A DNA stretch of 18,563 nucleotides from Tetmemena sp. SeJ-2015 (taxonomy: Eukaryota; Ciliophora; Spirotrichea; Sporadotrichida; Oxytrichidae), in contig JAJKFJ010024146.1 of NCBI GenBank assembly GCA_027382625.1, positions 1 to 18,563 on the forward strand, written 5' to 3'. Both the position numbers and the translations under genes were made by a program. Under the pieces are notes generated by a model. That model was given only the letters and a program-made list of their open reading frames with translations. It was not told where the DNA came from and searched no databases. Positions within the stretch are counted from its first letter, which is position 1. Each line of letters starts with the position of its first letter. This document shows positions 8,101 through 16,700 of this stretch, piece by piece.

Positions 8101-10670
8101 GATTTATTCTTAAGGTTCAAAATCTTGCCACTATATTATACTTTAAATTTAATTATCCGCAGTTACTATATTCTTAAGGAGAACTTAAAACATCTAATTA
8201 AATTACAAAAAATTAGTTAAAGTATATAAGCACTATAAAAGATTTATTTTAAATATCATTTTATAATTGGATATTATTCCTATTTTGAGATTGCTGTAAA
8301 TCATTTAAATAAGTTATTTTAAAAAGCTACTTTCTGTTATCTTTTGCTTACATAGGATATAATATCGTTATTCTTAACTAGTACGATAAGTGCTGGTTTT
8401 GAAAATGATTTATAATTTACATTCCTAATATTTTACTTTACTTTACTTTACTTTACTTTACTTTATTTACTGTTATCTTTTGTTTGCCAATTCATAAATT
8501 GACTTAAGAAATTAAAATGAATAATCTATCATAACTTGTTTCTTTTTTTTAAAGATTATTCTTTACAAAACTTACCCTAAGCTAGCTAGATTTATTTATG
8601 AGCTTAAGGAAGAAGATTTTAAATGCCTCCTTCCCAATTGTCTACCTACTTCATAAGCAACGATGGGAAATCTAGTAAGCAAAGACTGAAGATGAGCTAT
8701 GTAATCATTTTTAGCATTTCATCTTGTATTCTAATCAACATGCTGGTCATGGGCTACAATCTACTAGTCAAAGCCAAAGAATCCTATTTCAAGGCAAAAG
8801 AACAGCTAGTCATATTAAGAAACAAGTGGATTGCTTGGAAGCAGAGGAGAGCCATTAAATTTACTCTCACTGATCTCCTATATTTAAATTTCATTTATCA
8901 AACTACCATGAGAAAGTTAGAAATTAATTAAGGAGAGGGAGTTCACCAGGCTCTGAAACTTAATATTTTTAAGCTCAGAGGAGGATATCTGAAATTAATA
9001 GTCTTGAGACACAGCAGAATGAGAACACCACTCTAGGAGATGTACGGATAGGCTTTTTTATTTTTAGTAGTTAAACCAAACCGAAGGTTTCTGGCGAAGT
9101 CAAGTTAATTATCTTTAAAGATCAAACATGCAGCCCTATAGACATTCTCAAAATACATAACATTCAACTGAAGACGGTCATAGAAGTTCAACTCTCTCAA
9201 CTTAAGGAGCATTCTCAAATAAGATCAAATATTCCAATGGAAACTTGATCATAAACTAGCGATCATTTAATTCCTTGACGGCAGGCAAAAAGTTCATAAG
9301 CTAATAATAGATCAAGAAAAATAAGCCCAATTTTAACCTATAAGAGATATTTCGCTAAAATAATAGACACTTCCCCTCAGCACTTCAGCCAATAAACTTT
9401 TGATTTGTGGATGGAAAGATTATTAATTGGGTTTTAATTTATTTGAGGTGGATAAGTCCTCATTTATGTCTAAAGAATCTAGCCCCAGCAAAAGTCCTCA
9501 GCATTCATCTTTAAGCAAAGGTCCCAAAATGCCATCTGCTTTGAAAATCAATATGCCATAAGCAAACCATAACTCTTTCTCTGTCAAATTAAACTCAAGC
9601 AATCTAATGCAAAAAATTATAGAATATGTTTTACTCAAGCTTGGCATTAGATTAATTGAATGATCAAGCCTCGGCTAATTACTAAGAACGAGGTTTTAAG
9701 AATTAAATGGAAGCTAGCGCAGCTTTTGTATAACAATTAGAGAAAGAGAAATCATCATAGTCAAAGTCTCATAATCCTTCTCACTAACTTAGCACGCTTT
9801 CACCCTACTTAAACGTAAGAGACCCAAACTATAAATATACTGAGCAATTTATAGAATAAAGAAAGTATATATTTTTTAAGGTTTTTATATTTGTTGATTC
9901 AGATATATTAAATTAAAATTTAAAGGATTTAAAGCTAAATGCAATTCACAATAAACACGTTCACTTTATATTCTCTAATATATTATGCTTTCATTTTATT
10001 CTATGCATATATTTACAACTTGTAAAATGCTAAAATCATAAAGAATTCTACATATAATTAAATTTCTTAGTAATCTTAGATTATGACAAATAAATCTAAT
10101 AAAATAAATATACTCTTTGCGCTATAAAATTACTAATTTCCTTGAATTTTAGAATTAAAATCCTCAATAAAAATTACTTAAGAGCATTAATTTTATGAGA
10201 CTACTCAAAGTTTCAGTCAGCATGTTTGATCCTACTAAAGTTCTTCATTTTTATTAGAAAATTGATAAAGAATTAAATTCATTTGCTATCAGCTTAAAAT
10301 GAGTCAATAGATCTGTATTTCTTAGGTTTATAACCTTTTTTGAACAATAAATTATGAAGTATAATTATTTTAAACCCAAAAGATCAGAGGATAACAATTT
10401 CTAAAACTCAATAGCCTTCACCTTACTATCCGCAAAGCAGCATAAAGAAGAGCAATCTTAAATAAAATTACCCTTAAAGCGAGAGAGGAAGCAATAACAG
10501 TCGAAGGGAAAGCACTAAATCTGTCAAATTTAAAGAAGATGATAACCTTGAGAGATTTCATCAAAAAAGGGAGCGGATTTTCAGTTTCAAGGATGCCGAT
10601 TTACACGCCTATTCCAAAAATCAAGATGATAAACATAAATTTATTTTATAGGTCTTAATTTTTTTAATTT
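2186..10670 (+). CDS. Gene B: giant LamG / cysteine-rich / multi-pass membrane protein with Ser-rich cytoplasmic tail
   Basis: Joining frames across short GT..AG introns gives one coherent architecture: LamG-like modules (about 2.6-4.5 kb), furin/EGF-like Cys-rich repeats with a DUF4215-type motif (4.5-5.8 kb), a linker (5.8-6.2 kb), a multi-pass membrane domain (6.2-7.57 kb plus a last helix near 8.70-8.76 kb) and a Ser/Asn/Gln-rich tail (8.8-10.65 kb). This order matches a large family of ciliate surface proteins of unknown ligand. The ectodomain should be extracellular and the tail cytosolic. Candidate starts are ATGs at 2186 and 2222; neither begins a convincing signal peptide. The 3' end is uncertain: the last frame stays free of TGA to 11,426. 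Oddities are a one-base break near 2951-2956, a frame break near 6300 and an interruption of about 1 kb at 7.57-8.6 kb. The tail could instead belong to a separate gene, but its first helix fits the missing last membrane segment. Confidence 0.75.
2590..3840 (+). other. Gene B: LamG-like repeat region
   Basis: Successive exons read IPNQQYALYPILIRGTFVEL, IFFYIGGATASETF then FSGYLRNIKIFNAF, LAALYPFSEPMGNQIRES, SGTNTIFDPDIYN, a LC...GYC pair, LEFTVPQSLSTCFSLSFWTN, QTYIQIAGK, MNQWIQVTIKAL and KFNITLHIFPTSGQ. These are the recurring strands of the LamG/ConA jelly roll, equivalent to motifs in genes A and C. Supported introns here are 3095-3114, 3237-3267, 3350-3420 and 3719-3744. The frame between IRES and SGTN is broken by one base at a run of six T (see findings). 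Confidence 0.7.
4225..4560 (+). other. Gene B: further LamG-like segment leading into the first Cys-rich repeat
   Basis: The frame YKLDESGGDYLFNSATNSKT, then an intron ending at about 4360, then SGNSFIWASEYHIDSSIVKF and FLYCMDSSLQLVDFLI looks like the end of a jelly-roll module. It runs straight into HCEKYDSCSDSCYNTKE, the start of the cysteine-rich part. The donor for the intron before 4360 is ambiguous (4302 or 4305 both keep frame). Confidence 0.6.
4740..5800 (+). other. Gene B: furin/EGF-like cysteine-rich repeats plus DUF4215-type motif
   Basis: Cys-rich repeats start with DCYKYCKTCNQPW and CDQCQ (near 4750), then CPYGTYPF. After an AT-rich stretch (about 4910-5086, intron limits unclear) comes a clean frame, 5087-5800. 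It carries paired-Cys repeats (CDACHPYFIYCKECW, CYSCNKN, CQTCDDSCLACSG, CTGCSNGYQTY, CIEC) and ends in CGDSLNYGG / ECDDGN / GDGCSSSC / E.NFAC. That last pattern is the Myxococcus cysteine-rich repeat (DUF4215) also common in ciliate proteins. TAA and TAG fall at positions suited to Gln, e.g. in SCGQGK and LCQTC. This is the most secure coding stretch in the window. Confidence 0.88.
5804..5834 (+). other. Short GT..AG intron (31 nt) in gene B
   Basis: Removing GTAGCAG..ACAAAG takes the frame from VMICFDQKV to TKIQINDLSISIIKADG without a stop. Unspliced, the frame hits TGA at 5851-5853. A donor three bases upstream (5801) also works, so the left edge is uncertain by 3 nt. It is representative of the minute introns used to assemble gene B. 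Confidence 0.65.
6004..6034 (+). other. Short GT..AG intron (31 nt) in gene B
   Basis: GTAAGATAAATAG..TTTTTTAG separates YESINEGD from SLQVYILKTGVQF. Without removal the frame changes and loses all similarity to the linker. The neighbouring 25-nt intron 5952-5976 (GTGCAAC..CTCTAG) restores the preceding frame change. Confidence 0.7.
6817..6850 (+). other. Short GT..AG intron (34 nt) in gene B membrane domain
   Basis: GTAAGTTTAA..TTTGAAG, with a consensus GTAAGT donor, joins YYRPKNF to VRTIIKKADSMYRYNFAIQA. The splice falls after the second base of the Phe codon. It is one of the most convincing introns in the window. Confidence 0.75.
7056..7090 (+). other. Short GT..AG intron (35 nt) in gene B membrane domain
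   Basis: GTAATTTCACTT..ATATCTAG joins IISYLFF to TLIALGPIILCEI, making a continuous membrane helix. Unspliced, the frame reaches TGA just after 7090. Intron 6966-6998 upstream is a multiple of three with no in-frame TGA, so it would be invisible to a simple frame search. Confidence 0.72.
8347..8467 (+). repeat. Dispersed repeat copy 1 with (TTTAC)n tail
   Basis: Starting with CTTACATAGGATA, this unit contains ACTAGTAC and ATAAGTGCTGGTTTT and ends in about six tandem TTTAC units (8436-8465). It aligns over roughly 100 bp with 12,741-12,850, where the tail has only two to three units. A conserved body with a variable simple-repeat 3' tail resembles a short retroposon, but no coding capacity or target duplication was seen. 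Confidence 0.7.
8434..8467 (+). repeat. Tandem (TTTAC)n microsatellite
   Basis: About six uninterrupted copies of the pentamer TTTAC form the tail of dispersed repeat copy 1. It is not a ciliate telomere unit of the known C4A2 or C4A4 kind. Confidence 0.85.
8600..10670 (+). other. Gene B: last membrane helix and Ser/Asn/Gln-rich cytoplasmic tail
   Basis: From about 8640 one frame reads YVIIFSISSCILINMLVMGY (a membrane helix), then a long charged helix (VKAKESYFKAKEQLVILRNK, WIAWKQRR). Introns 8941-8978 and 9042-9067 join it to RRISEINSLETQQNENTTLG and QLNQTEGFWRSQVNYLQRS, then Ser/Asn/Gln-rich sequence (NTQHSTEDGHRSSTLSTQ, SKESSPSKSPQHSSLS, QQLEKEKSSQSKSHNPSHQ). Introns 9407-9447, 9583-9622 and 10,240-10,270 continue the tail to SRRESTKSVKFKEDDNLERF near 10,550. 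Low-complexity polar composition and a lack of cysteines suit a cytosolic regulatory tail. An in-frame TGA at 9401 precedes one intron and another lies at 10,355. Confidence 0.68.
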
Positions 10671-11095
10671 CGGAGATTTTTTATGCAATTATATATGAAG
10701 ATAATTAAAATAAATTAATTGAATATTTTTCAATGAAATCATCTATTTATTAGAGGAATGATTTTTACTTAGGGCAGTCTTAGATAATTAATTTAACCTT
10801 TGATTTTAACTTTAATGTCGAGCTTTAGAGTAGATATTAGCTATTCATATTATATTATTGTCTGCTTACGCTTCTTCTTGATAGTCTTGTCTAAAGTTTC
10901 AGATGTATTATTAGAATTCGCACTAGGCTTTTCTAAATAGATTTAGGACTCTCAAATAGAAATATCTTCAGAATGCTATTTTATATTAATTCATAACTAA
11001 AAGGCACAAACTTCTCAACTCCTAATTAAGTATTAATGTTTAATTCATCATTTTTATAATTTGATAAGTCTCTCATTTAACTCATTGTAAAGATA
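10671..11095 (+). other. TGA-free plus-strand frame of uncertain status after gene B
   Basis: The frame of the gene B tail continues from 10,358 to 11,425 without TGA and runs on into the left arm of the inverted repeat and its loop, stopping at TGA 11,426-11,428. Parts look protein-like (YEDNQNKLIEYFSMKSSIYQ, LGLSNRNIFRMLFYINSQL); other parts are I/L/F-rich as expected of AT-rich noncoding DNA. It may be a C-terminal extension of gene B or chance. Nothing else is recognised here. Confidence 0.35.
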
Positions 11096-11665
11096 GGGGT
11101 GCCTTTCCATGAAAGTAAAATTAAATAAAGAATAAACGTAAGAAAAAAATATGTTTATAGGATAATTTTGCTCCTAAATCTGATTCTTTCAGTTATAGAC
11201 GTATCTTCAAACATCTAAGATTTCAAATTTAAATCCTAATTCAGCTAGTTAGAGTTCAACCGCACCTAAATAAAATCTATTTTAAAGTTAATTTTTCGCT
11301 ATGCTTATAGTGCAATTTTTTAAAGTGCAAAAAGTTTTGAATTCATAACATTCTTCAGCTATAGGCCCAAAAATTTTTTAGCTAAAATATGGTGGTATGA
11401 GTTACGCAATCATGAAATACATTTTTGAACTTTTTTAAATTTCACTATAAGATAGCGAAAAAAATAGCTTTAAAATAGATTTTATTTAGGTGCGGTTGAA
11501 CTCTAACCCTGACTAAATTATGATTAAAATTTGAAATCTTAGATGTTTGAAGATACGTCTATAACTGAAAGAATCAGATTTAGGAGCAAAATTATCCTAT
11601 AAACATAATTTTTTCTTACCTTTACTCATTATATAATTTTACTTTCATTGAAAGCCCTCACCCCC
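11096..11665. repeat. Fold-back inverted repeat, arms about 250 bp
   Basis: The left arm (11,096 to about 11,345) and right arm (about 11,415 to 11,665) are near-identical reverse complements. The matched segments include TAGGATAATTTTGCTCCTAA, AGTTATAGACGTATCTTC and CAACCGCACCTAAATAAAAT and their complements at the mirrored positions. The outer tips are GGGGTG.CTTTC and GAAAG..CTCACCCCC. The central unpaired part is only about 70 bp. Scattered mismatches and small indels show the arms have diverged. It could be a MITE/fold-back element or an inverted duplication of local sequence. No clear target-site duplication was found. Confidence 0.85.
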
Positions 11666-11880
11666 AATAAATTTCATCTATCCTCTTCTTTTTTGTTATT
11701 GAATTTGCTTTATTTTAATGCAATTGATTCTTTAAATCAATAATATGGCTAAAATATAATTGCGTTATCGGGGGTAAGAGATTTAAAATTCAGAGTTTTA
11801 ATAGGGTACTGGAGGAGTCCGGTTGGCTAGTTGGTAACAGCCATTTATTAGAATTATATCTTTAGCAATCTCTTTATATC

Positions 11881-12640
11881 ATGAATTTAAATAATATAGG
11901 AAATTAGGGCATAATCTGATCTCAAAGTTCACATTCTCATCAAAGTCAAAATTTATCTTCCAAAAAAAAAATTTAAAACTCGGATAAAGTATTTATAATC
12001 AAAACTAGCATTGGAAAATGTAATAGAAGGATTAATAAGAATAAAAAATGTGAATGCGATGAGAAATATAACTGCAATTAGAGAATAAACGCAATTCAAC
12101 CATTAACTAAATACAATTAAAGAAATAGTAAAAATAATAAGTTAACAGAGAAAACAATAAATAATAAGGGCTTCGAGGATTTTTTTTATCTCTATTTTAA
12201 TAATCAAGAACAATCCATTTGCAATCATCCCATATTAATTCTAATTATTCATGAAATTATTATAATATTAGCTTAAATTACATTAGTCTTTGATTAATAT
12301 CTTTTGTATTTGAATAAATCTAAAATATTGTTTATTAATTCTTTTTATGATAAATCTTTCCAAAATAAGTTCACAATTTAAAGAAGAACTATAAACTTTG
12401 CAATATATAAAAGTTTAAATTATATCTTTTATCATTTCCTGATTTTTAGATTATTAAAATCCTTATTTTATCTTAATTAAAAACATATTAATAAGTAAAT
12501 TAATTTAAGCAGCTAAATAAATATAATGAGGAAGAACAAAAGAATTCTTCAATTTTAAAAGGTGATACAAAATTGACAGTAGAGAATATATCTAAAAAAG
12601 GAAAAGGGATTCTAATGACGAGAAAAAGATAAAATTTATA
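11881..12640 (+). CDS. Gene E: small unidentified protein
   Basis: An ATG at 11,881 opens a frame free of TGA except for one at 11,917-11,919 (GIIxSQSSHSHQSQN, where Trp would fit) until 12,577. It is Ser/Gln/Lys/Asn-rich and contains a small Cys cluster, KCECDEKYNCNQ, near 12,046. From about 12,180 the composition becomes I/L/F-rich and may be intron. Another frame at about 12,510-12,630 reads KQLNKYNEEEQKNSSILKGD then TVENISKKGKGILM and could be the next exon. No family is recognised. The position just after the fold-back repeat makes a gene fragment possible. Confidence 0.45.
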
Positions 12641-12740
12641 ATAACTAACGAAATTAGTTTGATTAACTTGAGCAAATCAAATTCAGAAAATTATCAGATT
12701 TATATTTTTATTCCAATTATATCATAATCACTCTCAATTT

Positions 12741-12850
12741 CTTACATAGGATAATAGTATGATTTTCTTACTAGTACTGTAATAAGTGCTGGTTTTAAAA
12801 TTGATTATTGTTTATATTCCCTAAATTTAGCTTTTACTTTACTTTACACT
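12741..12850 (+). repeat. Dispersed repeat copy 2 with short (TTTAC)n tail
   Basis: CTTACATAGGATAATAGTAT, then ACTAGTACTGTAATAAGTG, GCTGGTTTT and finally TTTTACTTTACTTTACAC. It matches copy 1 in order and orientation with scattered substitutions and small indels. It ends about 50 bp before isolated exon F. Confidence 0.7.
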
Positions 12851-12900
12851 CTCAATTTAAGTTTGATCAGATAAAATCAAATAAAAGACTCTGCACGTAC

Positions 12901-13122
12901 AGTAGCAAGGACGCCAAAGAAGAACCTTCGTTCTGGCAACTTGTTTGAGAGTTGTTCCTTGTTAGGAAGGAATATAGCAACCTCCGGATCTCCCATCGCA
13001 TCGTCATACATATTAGTGACTGAGATCTGAGGATAGTTTGGGATCTCCATCATGTTGACATCTATTGTTTTGAGAGCTTTCTCTCATCAGCAAGAATTGC
13101 TTTGAGGAACGAGATCTTTGTT
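12901..13122 (-). pseudogene. Isolated exon F, unidentified, with a one-base frame break
   Basis: Read on the minus strand, an acceptor (TTTTATAG) at 13,123 is followed by TKISFLKAILADERKLSK. The sequence continues one frame over as TIDVNMMEIPNYPQISVTNM, then a short acidic stretch, EVAIFLPNKEQL and LPERRFFFGVLATV, ending at a GTACGTGCAG donor (12,900). The break is in a run of four A near 13,054; one extra A would restore a single frame. Base composition is clearly richer in GC than its surroundings. No flanking exons were found on either side. I do not recognise the family. It is probably a relic of a degenerated gene or a transposon-borne fragment; a base-calling error is the alternative for the break. 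Confidence 0.6.
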
Positions 13123-13659
13123 CTATAAAATATAGGAAGAAAATTATCTTTTACTTATTGATCTAGAAGCTCTATTTATATTGCTTATGTTATAATTTCG
13201 ATGTAGCCTCTATTCGTATATTTTAGTAGGGAGTTTTTTTCTCCAAATCATTCGATTATTTTATTTTCTCATCTGATTTTTAAAATTTTTTAGAATATAG
13301 AGTATTTATCTTAAAAGCCAAAATTGATAGAGACATAATAATTCTTAATTTTTTTCTCTGCGTTATAATTTAAATTTGTCAAGTTAATTTTATTTTCAAT
13401 GAGCTTTATAAAGAATTTTTAATTTCTTCTGATATATATTAATTTTATTTTAAGTTTAAATATAATGATAGAATTTTTTAAAAAAATATTCTCCCTTCAT
13501 TTTTTTATTGTTTGTTCTTTTGCAAAATAAAAACTCCTTTGCGTGCTAATATTGGAACTAAATATGTTGATTGGACTATATTTTAAATTAAATAGGATTA
13601 TTAGATCTGACCGATTAATGGATTTTAATAAACAAAAAACCCTCTTCTATAATACATAG
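13123..13659. other. AT-rich region without recognisable gene, upstream of gene C
   Basis: About 540 bp of AT-rich sequence with many T and A runs. No frame has coding-like composition and no repeat was recognised. It should contain the gene C promoter. Confidence 0.5.
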
Positions 13660-13717
13660 ATGATGAGACTAATTTTATTGCTGTCATTAAATGCAGCTTT
13701 TATTCTCCATGCATAAG
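13660..13717 (+). other. Gene C signal-peptide exon
   Basis: The exon reads MMRLILLLSLNAAFILHA followed by Gln (TAA). It has a basic residue, a hydrophobic core and small residues before the likely cleavage site (ILHA). The exon ends at GTAAGT (13,718), with an acceptor at TTTATAG 13,777 or CAG 13,780. It fixes the gene start and strand. Confidence 0.78.
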
Positions 13718-16700
13718 GTAAGTTCCTCCTTCTTTATATTTTATATAAATCCAATTATTTAATAATCACATTTATAGCAGAGGCAAAATTAGATAATTAA
13801 TTCTAAATCTAAGAGATTTTCTTTTATTTAAAGTTATTTGTAACAGTTATTTATTGATTAGAATTAGTTTTATTTTGAAATTTTTTAATAAAACCACACA
13901 ACAACGGCAGAATAAGAAATTTGAAATCCTTCTCCTCTCTAAAGTATTCAACTCTCATGCATATTAGGGATATAAATGCAACTAAACCTTTTTGCTTATA
14001 TTTTATTTACTGATAAAGGTTTAGCCATGATTAAAACTCAAAATAGAATACTTCACTTAGTTTGACCAATGAAAAAAACCATAAACTCAATCATAGTGAT
14101 TATTGTTTAGATATTAAAACTATTAAAGATAAGAGTTAAAGGATTATCAATTATTTAGGGTGAAAATGATGGCGTTGAGGTAATATACCACAATTTAAAC
14201 TAATATAAGAATATATCAACCTTCTCTATATGTCAACAGGAATCTACCATCAAAACCTAGCTGAAAGATCTCTAAATTGAGTTATTTTTAAATACTCGAA
14301 TAGTACATTTTGTATTTTAGAAATAACGAAATTATTCTAATCGTTTCTTCCTTATAATAAAGTTTGTAATAACTTAAAATAAAGTGTTACAATAATTAAG
14401 TGTACTATCAAATTATGCTATGAAATTATTTTTAGGGATATTAGACAGTTATATCATCTAAAATACACTCTCACAAATGGTGTGACCTGCACCTGCATAC
14501 AAATGACATTAAAGCTGAAAATTAAATTGAAAATTAAATTTAATTTATATATTATTTAAAATAGGTTAAATAAGCGACAGCTAAAATGTGTCCAGTTTAA
14601 ATAATTATTCCACAATTTTATTCAGCATAAAATTCTAAGAACTTTTCATCCTTGCAATTTTTGTGTGGGAACTCTCAGTAATGAGATATTATCGACACAA
14701 GTTTCTACAAAGCAGATATTTGGAGTATTGGCGCACATTATATCTCGCTGCTGAGAGGTGCTGAGAAGATGATTAAAAAAGAAACTCAAATTATTTTTTG
14801 ATAAGCTATCGAGCAAGCTGCACTTCAGGAGGTGAATCTTTGATTTCAACTCACAAGAAGTTGGAAATTTCCATTTATTATTTTAATCAATCATCAATTT
14901 TAATTAAATTTCCCACTATATTTTTTTAGAAAAATTAATGAAGGAAACTTTGTTCAGTATAATAAAACCTTAACTGCTTTGGTTTACTAAGAATTTTTTT
15001 TATTTTTTGGTTAAGAGGTCACTGATGAATTAAATTTGATGATATTTGAAGTTTGATAAGATATTTTCACAATTAATTCTAATCATTTTGCTACATTAGC
15101 AGGGTTATAAATTATAAAGAAATCATCTTTCATAGTCCATAAATGTAATACCAAGGTTACAGAATCAAGCTATGAGCTCTTAGGAGAAGCTATGAACGCC
15201 TTTACAGCCCTAGACGCTGGTTCCCCCTTCTGTTCTTACGAATCGGAACAGTTTTCTCTAGACTCTCTTCTAGGCATGACAGTATAAATTGACTCATACA
15301 AAAACAGAGATCAAGCCCTCACTCAATTGGAGTCGAACCCTCGTCCTGGAGATTCTTCAACTTGACATTTAGAATCACTCCAATTTAAATTATTAGATTT
15401 GCTGCTATTTTTATTCTAGCATAACACTAAACCTCTCAAACTTACTTTTAGTAATGAGTCTCTATTTTTTATTTAAACTTAACTAGTTCACACTAATCCT
15501 CTAAATCACTAAAATTATTAAGTTCAGGCAAGGGATATAAAACTTTCGCCTTAGAATTAATTTCTTTATAATTAATTTAAATTCAATAATTATAAACTTA
15601 TATTTATTAAAACTTAGATTATATAAACTTCATAGAACAGCAATTTAATATTATGAAACTAAGTATTTTTAATGAGATGGACAACTTAAAATTAATTTTT
15701 TATATTAAAATGCTAATCTAAGTCTTAATACGTTGAATATTGAGGATAGCAGATTTTGGCTTAATATATATCTGGTTCGTGGTATAACATCTTTAATAAT
15801 ATATAGGTACGCAAGTTGCAGGTGGAAGTCCTCTATATTTCTATTTTGGAGAGATAAGCACTTCTGCCTCTTCAAATTTGTAGTCATGGTCAGTCAATCC
15901 CCTTATAATTTACAAAATTAATAATTTTATTTATTTGATTAAATAAATAAATAATTAAATATATATTTTATGATAAGTTTATTCAATATAAAATTTGTTT
16001 TAAGTGTGCATTTGGCTCAAGGTAGATTCATTGACTTTTAACCAGCTGCCTATAAATAATATATTTAAATTTGATAAACATAGAAGGAATTACCTAAATT
16101 TAAGTGGTAGCAAACTAAATTACAGTCCCCTATCTGCAAGGATTGGCCACATACTAATCATCTGATACACCATAGACTTATATTTAAGCAGTTTCCACTT
16201 GGTTTCATATCTGTCTTAATAAATCACCTGCTCAAATGAATCTCTACTGCAATTCTAAATCCTCATTCTCAAAGAGTATTACAGCGCTAATTACTACAAA
16301 TGTAAGGCCCATACACAAATTTAACTAAACTTGTGACATTTTTAAGATTATTTTAGCTTAAAATCTTATTTAATATTTATAGTTGCCATATCTAAGCAGT
16401 GGAAGCAGTAGCCCAACAAATGGAATAGTAGGAATCAATTACTAAGGTTTCTCTGGAGGAGGAACTAACTCTATGTGCATTAGGGACTTTGTATTTTATC
16501 AGAGTTATACACTCTCAAACACAGAAACAAGAATCGTATTTAACTAGTAAGAATATAGACAATTTAAATATACCTTAGATTTGGGAATGTGAATTATATG
16601 AAAAGTAAGATAGCAGCCTACTACATGTTCGATGATCAAATTGGGGTTAGAAGCCAAAATATTTACGACTATTACAGCTCTAATTTTCTCACCAATTAAA

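Larger units (their letters stand above)
7571..8600 (+). other. AT-rich interruption between the penultimate and last membrane helices of gene B
   Basis: Between ILSIVGGTISLN and the last helix at 8700 lies about 1 kb of AT-rich DNA that the protein family does not need. One plus frame through it is almost open, broken only by two TGAs near 7713 and 7957, but it reads as low-complexity I/F/N/L-rich sequence without recognised motifs. It holds copy 1 of a dispersed repeat ending in a TTTAC tandem array. It is probably a large intron or an inserted mobile or germline-type element; a real coding extension cannot be excluded. Confidence 0.45.

Noticed and set aside
10290..10300. Homopolymer (AAAA) indel in the gene B tail
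   Set aside because: A proper 31-nt GT..AG intron at 10,240-10,270 explains the frame change without any sequence error.
11830..11856. D-arm-like hairpin GGCT..AGTTGGTAAC..AGCC suggesting a tRNA gene
   Set aside because: No anticodon arm, variable region or T arm follows within tRNA distance.
14646..14849. Minus-strand open frame of 67 codons
   Set aside because: The plus strand reads better here as a possible gene C exon (RYYRHKFLQSRYLEYWR, SCTSGGESLISTHKKLEIS); the minus frame has no domain or splice context.
15325..15390. tRNA-like sequence on the minus strand (B-box GGTTCGACTCC with ACTCCAATT/AATTGGAGT pairing)
   Set aside because: The T stem does not pair, the fold would be only about 57 nt, no A box is present, and the region lies inside a convincing plus-strand coding frame of gene C.
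15705..15921. Opposed short open frames on both strands
   Set aside because: A third frame, plus strand, gives the LamG-like GGSPLYFYFGEISTSASSNL and is preferred.
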